Part shown: in pieces, positions 37,812 through 47,096 of the stretch
Position numbering within the stretch: position 1 is the first letter of the stretch
Layout of the letters: each line of letters starts with the position of its first letter
Source of the DNA: Pirellulales bacterium
GTDB taxonomy: Bacteria > Planctomycetota > Planctomycetia > Pirellulales > S012-138
Direction: 5' to 3'
DNA: 64,000 bases
Assembly (NCBI GenBank): GCA_028066245.1
Contig: JALCBR010000003.1
Location: forward strand, 62,001-126,000
Position numbers and translations under genes: made by a program
Notes under the pieces: generated by a model
The model's input: only the letters and a program-made list of their open reading frames with translations
The model's database searches: none
What the model was told of the DNA's origin: nothing

Positions 37812-38408
37812 CTACGTGGATTCCGCTGGATCGCTCGCCCGTCGCCGCCGTTTTGTTCTGGCCAGATACGCCGAGCCGATCAACACGACCAACAAGTGCA
37901 CGGAAACGATTTCGAATGGCAGCAAATAGCCGGACTCTTTGCCAACAGCTTTTCCGTTGTCGCCGGGCTTCCCGAGCATGCGAATGCCGATCTCGCCGGG
38001 GGGTGCATTTTCCGCGGTGGCGGTCGCGACGCCTTCCGGCGGTCCGCGCCATTCTTCCACGCGAAACGCGGCCTGGAGCAGCAATCCCAACAGCATCAAT
38101 CCCGCAGCACCGCCAATGACCCACTCACCGGCACGCGTCTTCATATTGACGAAAGGACCTTGGGCCGTGAGCATCACGCCAAAGATCAACAACACCAGCG
38201 TTCCGCCGACGTAAATCAGTAACTGCATTGCCCCGACAAACCCCGCTCCAGCCAAGAAGAACAACCCGGCTGTGGCGCCAAGGCACAACGTCAGGTAAAA
38301 CGCCATGCGGACAATACTTCCCGTCAGCACGACCGCAACGGAAAACACACAGGCGGTCAATCCGAACAACAGGAAGTAGAAGGAATGCCAGTTGATATGG
38401 CCGTCCAT
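37812..38408 (-). CDS. nuoJ: NADH-quinone oxidoreductase subunit J
   Basis: 198 residues, five transmembrane helices: YFLLFGLTACVFSVAVVLTG, AFYLTLCLGATAGLFFLAGA, LLIYVGGTLVLLIFGVML (the family signature with pi-bulge YVGG), GGAAGLMLLGLLLQAAF and FEIVSVHLLVVLIGSAYLAR. A soluble loop between the last two helices is somewhat long. The start codon shares one base with the nuoH stop, so they are directly coupled. nuoI, normally between nuoH and nuoJ, is absent. Confidence 0.93.
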   Translation of the reverse strand: MDGHINWHSFYFLLFGLTACVFSVAVVLTGSIVRMAFYLTLCLGATAGLFFLAGAGFVGAMQLLIYVGGTLVLLIFGVMLTAQGPFVNMKTRAGEWVIGGAAGLMLLGLLLQAAFRVEEWRGPPEGVATATAENAPPGEIGIRMLGKPGDNGKAVGKESGYLLPFEIVSVHLLVVLIGSAYLARTKRRRRASDPAEST

Positions 38409-39730
38409 CAGTTGTCCCCTCCCGCCAGCGCGGTCGCCGGACTTCGCCGATTGTCATCCTGAGAGGCCAACTCACCCGGAAGGGATTGACTTAAGGCAGA
38501 GTCATTACTTGCCAAACCTGAACTTTGGACTGATTCATCGAAATCACCACGAGCTTCGGTTCCTGCAGAGTTGGCCACTGGCAGCAGGGCCATCTCATCG
38601 GCCTCACGGAATCCGGCATAAGGTTCAGCTTTCAGCAACATGCCGCCGGGAAACGCCCACGTCCAGATCGCAGCGCCCAAGAAGCAAAAACACGCCAACG
38701 GAGTGCAGTACTTCAAGCAGGTGCGCATCACCTGGTCAATTCGTAACCGGGGGAGGGTCCAGCGGACCCACATCATGATGGCCACACCAGCGAAGCCCTT
38801 GAACAGCAAATTGGCAACGCCCGCGACATTGGCCAGGAAACCGCCCCAACTGAAGGCCGCCGCGCTACTTTCATACGCGATGCCTGTTGACGTGAAGATC
38901 GGAATCGGACCGTGCCAGCCGCCGAGGAACAAGATACTGGCCAGAAAACTTACCAGCAGCATCGAGTTGTATTCAGCCATGAAGAACACACTCCAGCGGA
39001 CGCCAGAGTATTCTGTGTGAAAACCGGCCACCAACTCACTTTCAGCTTCAGCCAGGTCAAACGGAGCACGATTCACGCTCGCCGTAGCACAAGTGATATA
39101 GACAAAGAACACCAAGAATGTGAATGGATCATGAAACACGAGCCAGTTGGTAAACCAACCCCGCTGCATTTCGCCAATGACATTCAGGTCCATTGTTCCG
39201 GCAATCATGACCGGAACTAGCACACAAAGCCCCAACGGCACCTCATAGCTGACCACTTGAGCCGCTTCTCGCATGGCGCCGAAGAGCGACCACTTACTCC
39301 CAGAAGAATATCCCGCCAAGATGACGCCAAAGACCTCAACTCCCAAGATGGCGATGATCAGGAAGATCGAAATGGACGACGTGACCGCCGACCAGCCAGT
39401 GGCAAAGGGGAGCACAATAAACGTGGCGTATGACGCGCACAACGCAACATAAGGCGCTATTTTGAAGAGAATAGGGTCCGCGTCACGCGGCATCGTATCT
39501 TCTTTGGTGGCCAATTTCAGGCCGTCAGCCACGGTTTGCAGCCAACCAAATTTGCCGCCAACCCGCGTAGGACCCAGCCGATCCTGAATACGCCCGGCGA
39601 TCTTCCGTTCCATCCAAATGAAAATCACGGTTCCGACCGCCACCAGCCCCAGCAGCAGCAACGCATGGACAATACCGGTGAGCAGATACGCCACCGATGG
39701 CCAGAGGTATTGAGAGAGCGCTTCCGCCAT
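38408..39730 (-). CDS. nuoH: NADH-quinone oxidoreductase subunit H
   Basis: 440 residues, eight helices. Quinone-site hallmarks are present: WMERKIAGRIQDRLGPTRVG at the start and the AEAESELVAGFHTEYSG loop with its conserved glutamates. The last 65 or so residues form a hydrophilic, Ser/Asp-rich tail (GTEARGDFDESVQSSG) not usual for NuoH. NuoH couples quinone reduction to the proton channels and contacts NuoI in most organisms. It is the first gene of this operon; no NuoA-G or NuoI gene precedes it. Confidence 0.95.
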   Translation of the reverse strand: MAEALSQYLWPSVAYLLTGIVHALLLLGLVAVGTVIFIWMERKIAGRIQDRLGPTRVGGKFGWLQTVADGLKLATKEDTMPRDADPILFKIAPYVALCASYATFIVLPFATGWSAVTSSISIFLIIAILGVEVFGVILAGYSSGSKWSLFGAMREAAQVVSYEVPLGLCVLVPVMIAGTMDLNVIGEMQRGWFTNWLVFHDPFTFLVFFVYITCATASVNRAPFDLAEAESELVAGFHTEYSGVRWSVFFMAEYNSMLLVSFLASILFLGGWHGPIPIFTSTGIAYESSAAAFSWGGFLANVAGVANLLFKGFAGVAIMMWVRWTLPRLRIDQVMRTCLKYCTPLACFCFLGAAIWTWAFPGGMLLKAEPYAGFREADEMALLPVANSAGTEARGDFDESVQSSGLASNDSALSQSLPGELASQDDNRRSPATALAGGDN

Positions 39731-40227
39731 TTCCGCCGCCTATGCGATATTGGCGAGTAAAAAGCTGGGCAAAAGTCCAGATGGGAGCCGTGAACTCACT
39801 CAAACCTTGAACAAGATCTCGGCAGGACCAAGGAAACACCTCACTGCACCGCTGATCGAGAGTTGCTGTTGCTTCTCGGCCATCGGCGCAAACCATTGCT
39901 TCCCCGGCAATTGAGATCGTGAAATATGGCACAAGCGGCGGCGGCCAGACAACCCCCTGGGCCCGGTTTTCGACGAAAACCGGGCGGAAACGCCCAAAGC
40001 TTCGATCAGTCGTCTCTTCCATCATCCGCGCAGGTGCGACTGATTTGCCGGTCGCCTTCAGGCGAAAGCGCTTTTCTTGGCGACGTTCGGCCCCAACCAT
40101 CGACCAAGCCGAACACCGCGGAATGACCTGACGTCTCCGTTTGGCGAGCAGGACAACAATTGAACAGGCGCTCTCAGCGATGCCGGTTACCAGAGGCGAA
40201 ACCACCAGCGCCAACAGCAGTGCTCAT
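39731..40227. other. Intergenic region upstream of nuoH (497 bases) with a 25-base palindrome
   Basis: At 39961-39985 the arms GCCCGGTTTTCG and CGAAAACCGGGC are exact reverse complements around a single A, giving a 12-pair palindrome. No T-run follows on either strand, so it does not look like an intrinsic terminator; it could be a regulator site or a folded RNA leader for the nuo operon. A minus-strand frame continues from inside nuoH through most of this region and begins with a hydrophobic stretch, but has no conserved motif or normal start and is not called. Confidence 0.5.
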
Positions 40228-41211
40228 TTAGTAATTTGGCGTGGGCGGACGGTAAGCGGCCAAATCTACTGAGCGGAACCAGTCAATCGTCTTTTGCAAT
40301 CCTTCACGGAGCGGCGTGCTCGGCACCCAGTTGAGATGCTGTTTGGCTAAGGTGATATCAGGCTGTCGCCGGGTGGGATCATCTTCCGGAAGTGGCTCAA
40401 AAGTCAGCTGGGACGTTGAGCCGGTCAGCTCAATCACCTGCTCCGCGAGTTCGCGAATTGTGAACTCACTAGGGTTTCCCAGGTTGCACGGCCCTGGGAA
40501 ATCATCCGGGCCGTTCATCATCGCCATGATCCCCTGCACCAGGTCATCAACGTAACAGAACGAGCGGGTCTGATCCCCTTCGCCAAAGATCGTAATATCT
40601 TCACCACGCAGTGCTTGGCGAATGAAGTTTGAGACAACGCGGCCATCGAAGGGGTGCATTCGTGGCCCGTAGGTATTGAAGATGCGGACCACCCGGATGT
40701 TAATCCGATTGGTCCGGTGGTAGTCAAAGAACAGCGTCTCCGCGGCGCGTTTGCCTTCGTCATAACAAGCGCGGGGGCCGATGGGGTTCACTGAGCCACG
40801 ATAGTCCTCAGTCTGCGGATGAACTTCGGGATCGCCGTAGATTTCGCTGGTACTGGCCTGCAAGACCTTTGCCCGGCAACGTCGTGCCATGCCCAGGACA
40901 TGAATGGCTCCTAAGACGGAGGTCTTCATGGTCTTGATGGGATTGTACTGATAGTGGCCCGGCGCGGCGGGGCACGCCAAGTTGTAGATCTCGTCAACTT
41001 CCAGCCACAGCGGCTGCGTGACATCGTGTCGGATGAGTTCAAAGTTGGGCTGGGAAAGCAAATGAGCAACGTTTTGCTTCTGGCTGGTGAAGAAGTTGTC
41101 CACGCAGATGACGTCATCGCCGGCTGCGACAAGGTGCTCGCACAACCGACTCCCCAGGAAACCGGCTCCGCCAGTGACAAGAATTCTTTTGTGGGGTCGA
41201 TGGTTGGCCAT
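40228..41211 (-). CDS. UDP-glucuronate decarboxylase (UXS-type SDR)
   Basis: 327 residues, extended SDR. The NAD motif [16 protein letters not shown] is at the N-terminus. The catalytic residues lie in [15 protein letters not shown] (Ser/Thr) and [10 protein letters not shown] (Tyr and Lys). The segment [24 protein letters not shown] is diagnostic of UDP-xylose synthase. It converts UDP-glucuronate to UDP-xylose in the cytoplasm, supplying envelope glycan synthesis. The ATG at 41211 (MANHRPHKR) is preferred over an upstream in-frame one. It has no operon partner here. Confidence 0.92.
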   Translation of the reverse strand: MANHRPHKRILVTGGAGFLGSRLCEHLVAAGDDVICVDNFFTSQKQNVAHLLSQPNFELIRHDVTQPLWLEVDEIYNLACPAAPGHYQYNPIKTMKTSVLGAIHVLGMARRCRAKVLQASTSEIYGDPEVHPQTEDYRGSVNPIGPRACYDEGKRAAETLFFDYHRTNRINIRVVRIFNTYGPRMHPFDGRVVSNFIRQALRGEDITIFGEGDQTRSFCYVDDLVQGIMAMMNGPDDFPGPCNLGNPSEFTIRELAEQVIELTGSTSQLTFEPLPEDDPTRRQPDITLAKQHLNWVPSTPLREGLQKTIDWFRSVDLAAYRPPTPNY

Positions 41212-41334
41212 GAATGTGGTGGCGAATCGCGGACAAGGATTCCAATAAGGCCGGGCGCGGAAGCTGATCAAGAATCAAAGCCACTCAAGACTTCGCCCGG
41301 CGCACGTGGAAGTATAGCCCGCGGCGCAAGATTT

Positions 41335-41657
41335 GTGAGGGCAAGGAGGCAGCCCTCACCAGATTGCGAACCCCCACTGAAGTTCGAACGCCGCCCATCA
41401 CTCATTGACAGGCGGCGTAACGACCGGTCCAACACGAGGAGGAGCAAAATCTGCCAGTGAACCGGGCGTTTTGTTTGCCTCATACTTGTGCTTACCGACC
41501 CCGTGCAGCGGGCGAGCCGATTTGTATACTCCGGCTCGCCCGCGGGAAAATTTTGCTGACGGGTGCTGTCGCCAGCCGCCCGAGGGTCGCAGCCTGCCGC
41601 ACTCAGGCGGCCGGCTGCGAGGCGTTACCAAGCATGTTCGCAAAAACGGGGTAACGC
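41335..41657. ncRNA. Structured intergenic region with four consecutive hairpins
   Basis: Within the 503-base gap between the UXS and TadG-like genes four good stems follow one another. GTGAGGGC/GCCCTCAC is at 41335-41342 and 41352-41359. CGGGCGAGCCG/CGGCTCGCCCG is at 41509-41519 and 41532-41542. A nested stem at 41587-41620 has TCGCAGCC/GGCTGCGA outside and GCCGC/GCGGC inside around ACTCAG. GCGTTACC/GGTAACGC is at 41622-41629 and 41650-41657. No coding frame is convincing. It may be a structured RNA, a complex leader or terminator set, or a repeat-derived element; the strand is not known. Confidence 0.45.
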
Positions 41658-41714
41658 GAAGATCGGGCAAGACGTGTAAGAGGACCGGCCGAACCGGTGC
41701 AAGTTGGGGGGCGA

Positions 41715-43154
41715 CTACTTGACCAGTTTGAGCGGCCGGTCACTGGCGATGTCCTCAAACACTTGTTTCAGATCTTCTTCATAGTCTGCGACAGGTTGAC
41801 CACCGGGCACGTTAAAGTGGATCCCGCCGGTCAAATCAGCGATATCTTGCATCAGCCACGTATCCGCTCCTGCGCCAAGGCTGATCGTGACAATCGGAAT
41901 ACCCTCATCTGCCGCCAACTGGGCTTCGTCCATGGCGTACTGCTTTGCGGTCACGGTGTCATACGGACGATTGGCGATGCCGTCAGTGATGAGCACGATC
42001 ATTTTGAACGCGCCCGTTCGCCCATGATCGACAATCTCTTGACGGCCAACGTTGATCCCCGCGCCGATGTTGGTGTAGTAGTCATAGTGGCCGGCCTGGC
42101 GATGGCGCGATGTCTCTTCCACTGCGGCGAAATCAGCTGTCAATTCGTGCTCAAGCGTTGCCGTGCCATCTTGCGCCGTGTAAACGGCCAGTCCCAGGCG
42201 GTCATCCGTATCAACCTGTTGTAGGAAGGATAGAAACACCGTCACGGAGTTCTTCAACGCTGTGATGGGCTGCTCGCTCGTCTTCCAGAGGTCTGGCGTT
42301 TGGTTGGCCTTGGGTTGCCGCTGCAACCAATAATTCATCAAGGTCATATAGCCGAAGTGATGCCGGTACTGACTGGGGAGGCTGGAGCCTTTCACGTAGT
42401 TCACGTAGTCATACCAACTTCCGCTGGGATACGGATAAGACACGGAGTTCAAGCCGAGATAGTTGCGTACGCTCCAATTGCTCCAGGAGGAAGGCAAAGT
42501 CTCGTCCCATTGCATGCTGCCGAAGGTCGGCGAGCCGAGTTCACTGTGGATTGTTGCCAAGTTGCTCTCGATGAACTCGGCACCCATGGTGTCGACGTTG
42601 CGGAGTTCGCTGTCATCATTCATGGAAGCGGAGTAATCCAACACAAGCACAATGTCACGCGGCTGGTACATGGCGATGGACTCATCGGCCAGGTCAAACT
42701 CGTCCTGGCCCAACACGCGGGCAAAAAACAGTGGTTGATCGGGATGCTCAACCTGTACACGCACCGCTGAGGGAAGCTGCTCGCTTGCCAGGAACGTTCG
42801 CGTTTGGTCGTCCCAATGGCCAAGTTCGACGGTAACGTCTTCTGGCAAGACAGTCCTGCCGCCAACGGGATTGAGTTGGATGTATTCGGTCACGCGTTCC
42901 ATGGCCTCATCTGGCCCCAGCACCAAAGCTCCCGCTCCGGCCAACGCTCCAGCGTCGGTAGCCCGCTTGAGCTCGGTCTTGACGGTGGCGACATAGCCCA
43001 AATCAATGGACAGCGCCAGAAAGCCCATCATGCCAACGAGCATGAACGAGAAAAACACAACCGTCATTCCGCGTTTCTTGGCATCATGCGAGCGGCGAGC
43101 AGAATTCGGACGATCCTTCGTGGAAATCGAACGGAACAAACGAAGCGCGCGCAT
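41715..43154 (-). CDS. TadG-like protein with von Willebrand A domain
   Basis: 479 residues. A basic N-terminus is followed by one membrane helix (residues 31-51, VVFFSFMLVGMMGFLALSI) and a TadE/TadG-type Flp-pilus segment (ATVKTELKRATDAGALAGAGAL). The rest is periplasmic. A VWA domain begins near residue 168 with the metal-ion site DYSASM (Asp173, Ser175, Ser177), and later parts include IVLITDGIANRPYDTV. Such proteins are pilus-assembly or surface-adhesion factors. No tad secretion genes are adjacent, so it is an orphan here. The C-terminal part ends with a polar tail. Confidence 0.85.
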   Translation of the reverse strand: MRALRLFRSISTKDRPNSARRSHDAKKRGMTVVFFSFMLVGMMGFLALSIDLGYVATVKTELKRATDAGALAGAGALVLGPDEAMERVTEYIQLNPVGGRTVLPEDVTVELGHWDDQTRTFLASEQLPSAVRVQVEHPDQPLFFARVLGQDEFDLADESIAMYQPRDIVLVLDYSASMNDDSELRNVDTMGAEFIESNLATIHSELGSPTFGSMQWDETLPSSWSNWSVRNYLGLNSVSYPYPSGSWYDYVNYVKGSSLPSQYRHHFGYMTLMNYWLQRQPKANQTPDLWKTSEQPITALKNSVTVFLSFLQQVDTDDRLGLAVYTAQDGTATLEHELTADFAAVEETSRHRQAGHYDYYTNIGAGINVGRQEIVDHGRTGAFKMIVLITDGIANRPYDTVTAKQYAMDEAQLAADEGIPIVTISLGAGADTWLMQDIADLTGGIHFNVPGGQPVADYEEDLKQVFEDIASDRPLKLVK

Positions 43155-43443
43155 GATCGAACTCCTTCAAACCGAAGATGGGGAGATTCTTGTCTTGAAG
43201 TGACGCCAGAAGGTTGCCGTCAGGTCGTACACAGCAGGACGCCGTGCATTCTCGCGAAGGACTCGCGGATTGATTTGCTATACAAACCTAGCATAAGAAT
43301 TCGCCGCTCTTCGGAAATCTCCGCACATTCCGGGTTTTCCCGGGGACTCTCCCACAAGTGGCAGCCCGGCAGCGAGCTTGCGGCGCGCGAGGATCATCGA
43401 ATCTCACATCGAGAAAAGACTAGCAGGAAGTCATCGCTGCATG
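43155..43443. other. Intergenic region (289 bases) upstream of the TadG-like gene
   Basis: This stretch lies between the TadG-like gene start (43154) and the zinc-ribbon gene stop (43444), both on the minus strand. It should contain the TadG-like promoter. No obvious palindrome, small gene or known motif was seen. Confidence 0.3.
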
Positions 43444-44931
43444 CTAACGCACAACCAGCGGAAATCCGCCCCACACAACCAGTGGCTCTTGCCCTTGGAA
43501 ATCCGGCAAGGTCTGTTGGGGATTCTTGAGGACCGCGCCGGCAACCAGCAAAGATTCGCCTAACAAGCCGACCGCTCGCTGCCGGGCAGCTACCACAACC
43601 TGTCGATCGCCTTCTGCGGACGGGGAAGAAGCGGAACTAGCCAACTTCAGCACGGTCAGAAAGTACGGTCCACTTTGACGGTGCTCAATGATTTGGCCGA
43701 CAAGGACAACACCGTCCCCATTCTCAAAATGCATCGAGGAAGAACTCGCTTCCGCACGCTGCAAACGTTCGCCCGCCAATTCGTTGAGCAGGCTTTGCTG
43801 CTCGGCCGTTTGAGCCGTTTGCAAGAGCAGCGTGCGCAACGCTTCTGCACTTCCACGCGCTGTCACGTCGCTGCTATCTACCCAAGTGACTGTCTGCGCC
43901 AACTCACACAGCGCTTGATAGCCTTGGGGATTGACCTTGGAATAGGGTTTACCAGCGCAGGTGGGACACGCTGCTTGAACGCGCTCACCGCTGTTGTTTG
44001 CGCCGAAGATGCGCTGCGTGACAAAACCTGTGGAATCGCAATCCGGGCACCCCAAGGCACGGCTTGCTGTTGCGAGCGTCCTTTGCAGGTCCGCGGCGCG
44101 GAACACCGGCGGCGTAAACTGCTTCACAAACGGCTCGGCTCGACCGGATCGCCCATTAGTTCGTTCACCGTCTCGACCTGATACCAACGCAACTTCAGCA
44201 TCCTCGTTCCGCTGACCAACGGATGGATTGGAAGAGTTTTCGGCATTTCTTAGCTGGCTTTCGTCCTTGGCCGGAGGCTGCGGCGCCTTGATGCCTGGCA
44301 ACTTGAGATTCAAGAAATTGAATTGCGCCCCGCCGAAATAGTTCAACAGATAGTAGCCGATCGCCAATCCCAGCGCGCCGCCACCGATGACACCAAGCAA
44401 CTGACCAAACGGATTCTTTTTCCGTCGTGCACGGTTGACGACAGCGGACCGACCCGATGACTCTCCATGGGGGTCCGTCTCAATTGCCAATACAGGGCCA
44501 CGTTTCGCCGAACTCTCCGTCTCGTCATCGGTAATGCGGAACTCTCCCACCGATTGTTCCATCGCTCCGCTTTCCGGTTCTTCGAATTCTTCGGGAAGAG
44601 GTTGAGTCAGGCCGGGCTCGTCACGTGGGTCGCGATGTGAGAAACCCGCTTCACGATACGATGTCGTGTCAACTTGCGACGCCGGAAACTGACTGACAGA
44701 TTGTGCCACGGGAGCCTGTTCGCTTGCCTCTGTCTCCGCGTCGGGACTGACATCCACGCTGGCGGGAGCAAACGGAGGCTGTTGATCAGCGGAGCCATCA
44801 GGGCTTGGAGTGGGCGTGGCCACCGAAAAGCTGAACTCGCCATCGCAGTGAGGACACACCAGCGCACCCTCCACCCGGGATGGCAGCGAGACATCCTGAT
44901 GGCAGTTTGGGCAGGCAATGATCGTTGGCAT
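43444..44931 (-). CDS. Membrane protein with N-terminal zinc ribbon and DnaJ-like Cys pairs
   Basis: 495 residues, function unknown. The start MPTIIACPNCHQDVSL with Cys7/Cys10 and Cys26/Cys29 forms a small zinc ribbon. A long, acidic, low-complexity linker follows. One membrane helix is at about 177-199 (LLGVIGGGALGLAIGYYLLNYF), preceded by a strongly basic stretch (RARRKKNPFG), which suggests a cytoplasmic ribbon. Beyond it two further CxxC pairs, Cys295/Cys298 (CPDCDSTGF) and Cys322/Cys325 (CPTCAGKPY), resemble half of a DnaJ-type zinc domain. The rest is a soluble alpha/beta region. The start at 44931 is chosen because the ribbon begins there. Confidence 0.75.
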   Translation of the reverse strand: MPTIIACPNCHQDVSLPSRVEGALVCPHCDGEFSFSVATPTPSPDGSADQQPPFAPASVDVSPDAETEASEQAPVAQSVSQFPASQVDTTSYREAGFSHRDPRDEPGLTQPLPEEFEEPESGAMEQSVGEFRITDDETESSAKRGPVLAIETDPHGESSGRSAVVNRARRKKNPFGQLLGVIGGGALGLAIGYYLLNYFGGAQFNFLNLKLPGIKAPQPPAKDESQLRNAENSSNPSVGQRNEDAEVALVSGRDGERTNGRSGRAEPFVKQFTPPVFRAADLQRTLATASRALGCPDCDSTGFVTQRIFGANNSGERVQAACPTCAGKPYSKVNPQGYQALCELAQTVTWVDSSDVTARGSAEALRTLLLQTAQTAEQQSLLNELAGERLQRAEASSSSMHFENGDGVVLVGQIIEHRQSGPYFLTVLKLASSASSPSAEGDRQVVVAARQRAVGLLGESLLVAGAVLKNPQQTLPDFQGQEPLVVWGGFPLVVR

Positions 44932-45156
44932 GCCGCACTTCCGCGTGACGATGGGAGTCAACACACTCAGTTTAGCATGATGCCGCGGAGCGGAGCCAGA
45001 CAAGTCAAACAGGGCAATTCACGCTTAGGGAGCAAGCAATGCTGGCATGGCCGCTCGTGACTTAAACCCGAAGAATTGACCCTTGTAACCAGTGGCTGAG
45101 AGCGTAGCGGGAAGCCTCGAACCCAAACGATAGGATCTGCCCCAAAAATTGCCGTC

Positions 45157-45627
45157 TCAATCGCCGCTGCCGCCGTGGAACATGTCTTCCAGCACAAGGT
45201 AGCCCGACGACTTCATTCCCATCCGGTGGTAAACCTCCTGCGCTCGCTTGTTGTCCTTCTCCACATACAGCCGAATTCCAATAACACCTTCGGCCTGCTG
45301 AGCGAGACGGGCGAGGTGCTCATAGAGGGCACGGAAGACGCCCTGTTGCCGAAACTCGGCCCAGACATAGACGCTTTGAATCCACCAGAGATGGCCATTT
45401 CGCCAATCGCTCCATTCGTAGGTGGTCATGATCTGCCCGCACGGTTGGCCATCAACTTCGGCGATGTAATAGCGTCCCTTACTTGGGTCAGCGAACATCG
45501 CCGCCAAACCCGCGGAAAGCGTCTCACCATCCAAGTTCTTATCTTCCGTCTCTGCGGCAATCCGCTGATTGCCGTCAACCAACAGAGGGATATCGTCAGC
45601 GTTGGCAAGGCGAATGGTGATGGTCAT
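45157..45627 (-). CDS. GNAT-family N-acetyltransferase
   Basis: 156 residues with the GNAT fold: the N-terminal strand TIRLANADDIPLLVDGN, then IQSVYVWAEFRQQGVFRALYEHL carrying the acetyl-CoA pyrophosphate loop (R/Q-x-x-G-x-F/A), and RLYVEKDNKRAQEVYHRMGM at the C-terminus. Substrate unknown. It lies downstream of the LarA-like gene (114-base gap) on the same strand. Confidence 0.88.
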   Translation of the reverse strand: MTITIRLANADDIPLLVDGNQRIAAETEDKNLDGETLSAGLAAMFADPSKGRYYIAEVDGQPCGQIMTTYEWSDWRNGHLWWIQSVYVWAEFRQQGVFRALYEHLARLAQQAEGVIGIRLYVEKDNKRAQEVYHRMGMKSSGYLVLEDMFHGGSGD

Positions 45628-45740
45628 GGCGATGTTCTGAAGTGGGGTCTGTTACTTGTCCTGAGTTGCAGGGAAATTGCCTTGCGCGATGTCAGGAGGG
45701 CTGCGCGGGAGATGGAGGATTCATGATGATCAACGAACTC

Positions 45741-47012
45741 TCACCCCACGGCCGCGAGCACATACGGCCCTCGTGGCATCACGGCGATCTTTGTGTCGGG
45801 GCCGTATTCATCCAGTGCCGCGGCCACCGCGACCTCTACACTGGGTGCGCTCTCCACAAACAGCGAATCGAGCGTTTCGGCCGGTAGGCCATCTGAAACG
45901 ACTTTGACCTTGGCCTTGCGGCGAACCTTGGCCAGTTCTTCCAGCTGCCATTGATCCATCACAAAGTAATCCTCCCCCATGATCCGCTCCACAAACACGT
46001 CTAGGCTGGGGTTTTCTTGAAATAATCGCTGAAACTCAGGGCTGCCAATGCCTTCGGTCAGACCTGCGGCCAGGATGATAGTTCCACCCTGTTTGACGAT
46101 GGGGAGTGCCCCGGTGAGGCCTTTGATCGATTGGTAGAATGTGGTATCCAGCGGATAGCCGGCGCAACTGGTCACAACAACGTCGACCGGCTTCGCAACT
46201 TTGTCCGTGACCACACCGCGAACGAACTCCACGCCAGCGTCAAACGCCTGGATCATGTCTCCGGCCACAACTTTTAGCAATTGTTTCTGGGCATCAATGA
46301 CAACGTTGACGATGAAGTCACAGCCGACATGCTGGCCGATCCAAGTATTCTCTTCGTGAACTGGGTTGCCGGTGAGGATTCCGCAATCGGCGTGAGGATG
46401 TTCCAGGAAATCCGGTCCGTGCCAGACTTTGATGGTCTCAAGCGCCGCGATGCCAGGGCAGATCAGCTTGCGTCCGCCGGAAAAACCGGCCATCAAGTGC
46501 GGTTCGATTAAGCCGGTGGTGATCTTGAGGTCCGCCTGCGTGTAGCGGCGATCAATCCAAATCGGCACACCACGAGGGCTTTCGCCCAGGTACTCGTGCT
46601 CGTCCAGCACGGTGCCGTGGTGGTTTTCGATCTGGTAGTTGGCTGCGATTTCCTCGCCGACCAGTTCGATCATCTCCTCGCCCAGGTTGGGCCGATGCAA
46701 GCCGGTGGCGATCAGGATTGTGATCTCTCCACGAGGAATGCCGGTCTGTTCCAGTGTGGGGAGTATCGAATTCAGCAGCAATTGGTTGGGCACCGGTCGC
46801 GTGATATCGCAGATCACCACGCAAGCGTTTCTCTTGCCGGCAGCGAGTTCTGCCAATGATTGGCTGCCGATAGGCTGCGCAATCGCGGCTTCAACCGCTG
46901 CGACCGGGTCCGCCACCGTAGGCGCATCCTTGTACCGCAAGGTGCGGACAACATTCGCCTCGGGCAGTTCGACCTCAAGACCAGTCTTGCCGTAATCAAG
47001 CCGAATTTGCAT
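45741..47012 (-). CDS. LarA-like nickel-pincer racemase (DUF2088/LarA family)
   Basis: 423 residues. The family's pincer-cofactor residues are visible: Asp69 (CDITRPVPN), His106 (ATGLHRPN), His172 ([11 protein letters not shown]) and Lys182 (GRKLICPG). This corresponds closely to the positions of the nickel-pincer lysine and catalytic histidines in lactate racemase. LarA homologues racemise or epimerise 2-hydroxy acids; most are not lactate-specific. Cofactor-maturation genes larB, larC and larE are not in the window. The ATG at 47012 ([10 protein letters not shown]) was chosen. It follows dapF by 84 bases on the same strand. Confidence 0.85.
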   Translation of the reverse strand: MQIRLDYGKTGLEVELPEANVVRTLRYKDAPTVADPVAAVEAAIAQPIGSQSLAELAAGKRNACVVICDITRPVPNQLLLNSILPTLEQTGIPRGEITILIATGLHRPNLGEEMIELVGEEIAANYQIENHHGTVLDEHEYLGESPRGVPIWIDRRYTQADLKITTGLIEPHLMAGFSGGRKLICPGIAALETIKVWHGPDFLEHPHADCGILTGNPVHEENTWIGQHVGCDFIVNVVIDAQKQLLKVVAGDMIQAFDAGVEFVRGVVTDKVAKPVDVVVTSCAGYPLDTTFYQSIKGLTGALPIVKQGGTIILAAGLTEGIGSPEFQRLFQENPSLDVFVERIMGEDYFVMDQWQLEELAKVRRKAKVKVVSDGLPAETLDSLFVESAPSVEVAVAAALDEYGPDTKIAVMPRGPYVLAAVG

Positions 47013-47096
47013 GGCGCGGTTCTTAGATGGTCGATCCAACCGCTGCCATCGTCCGGCAGTAAGTAACATCGATTGGTTCGATCCCTTTGATGAATC

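Noticed and set aside
39525-40214. Minus-strand frame overlapping the start of nuoH, beginning with a hydrophobic stretch (ALVVSPLVTGIAES)
   Set aside because: It runs out of frame through 200 bases of nuoH, has no normal start codon or ribosome site, and contains no conserved motif; in particular no ferredoxin cysteines, so it is not the missing nuoI.
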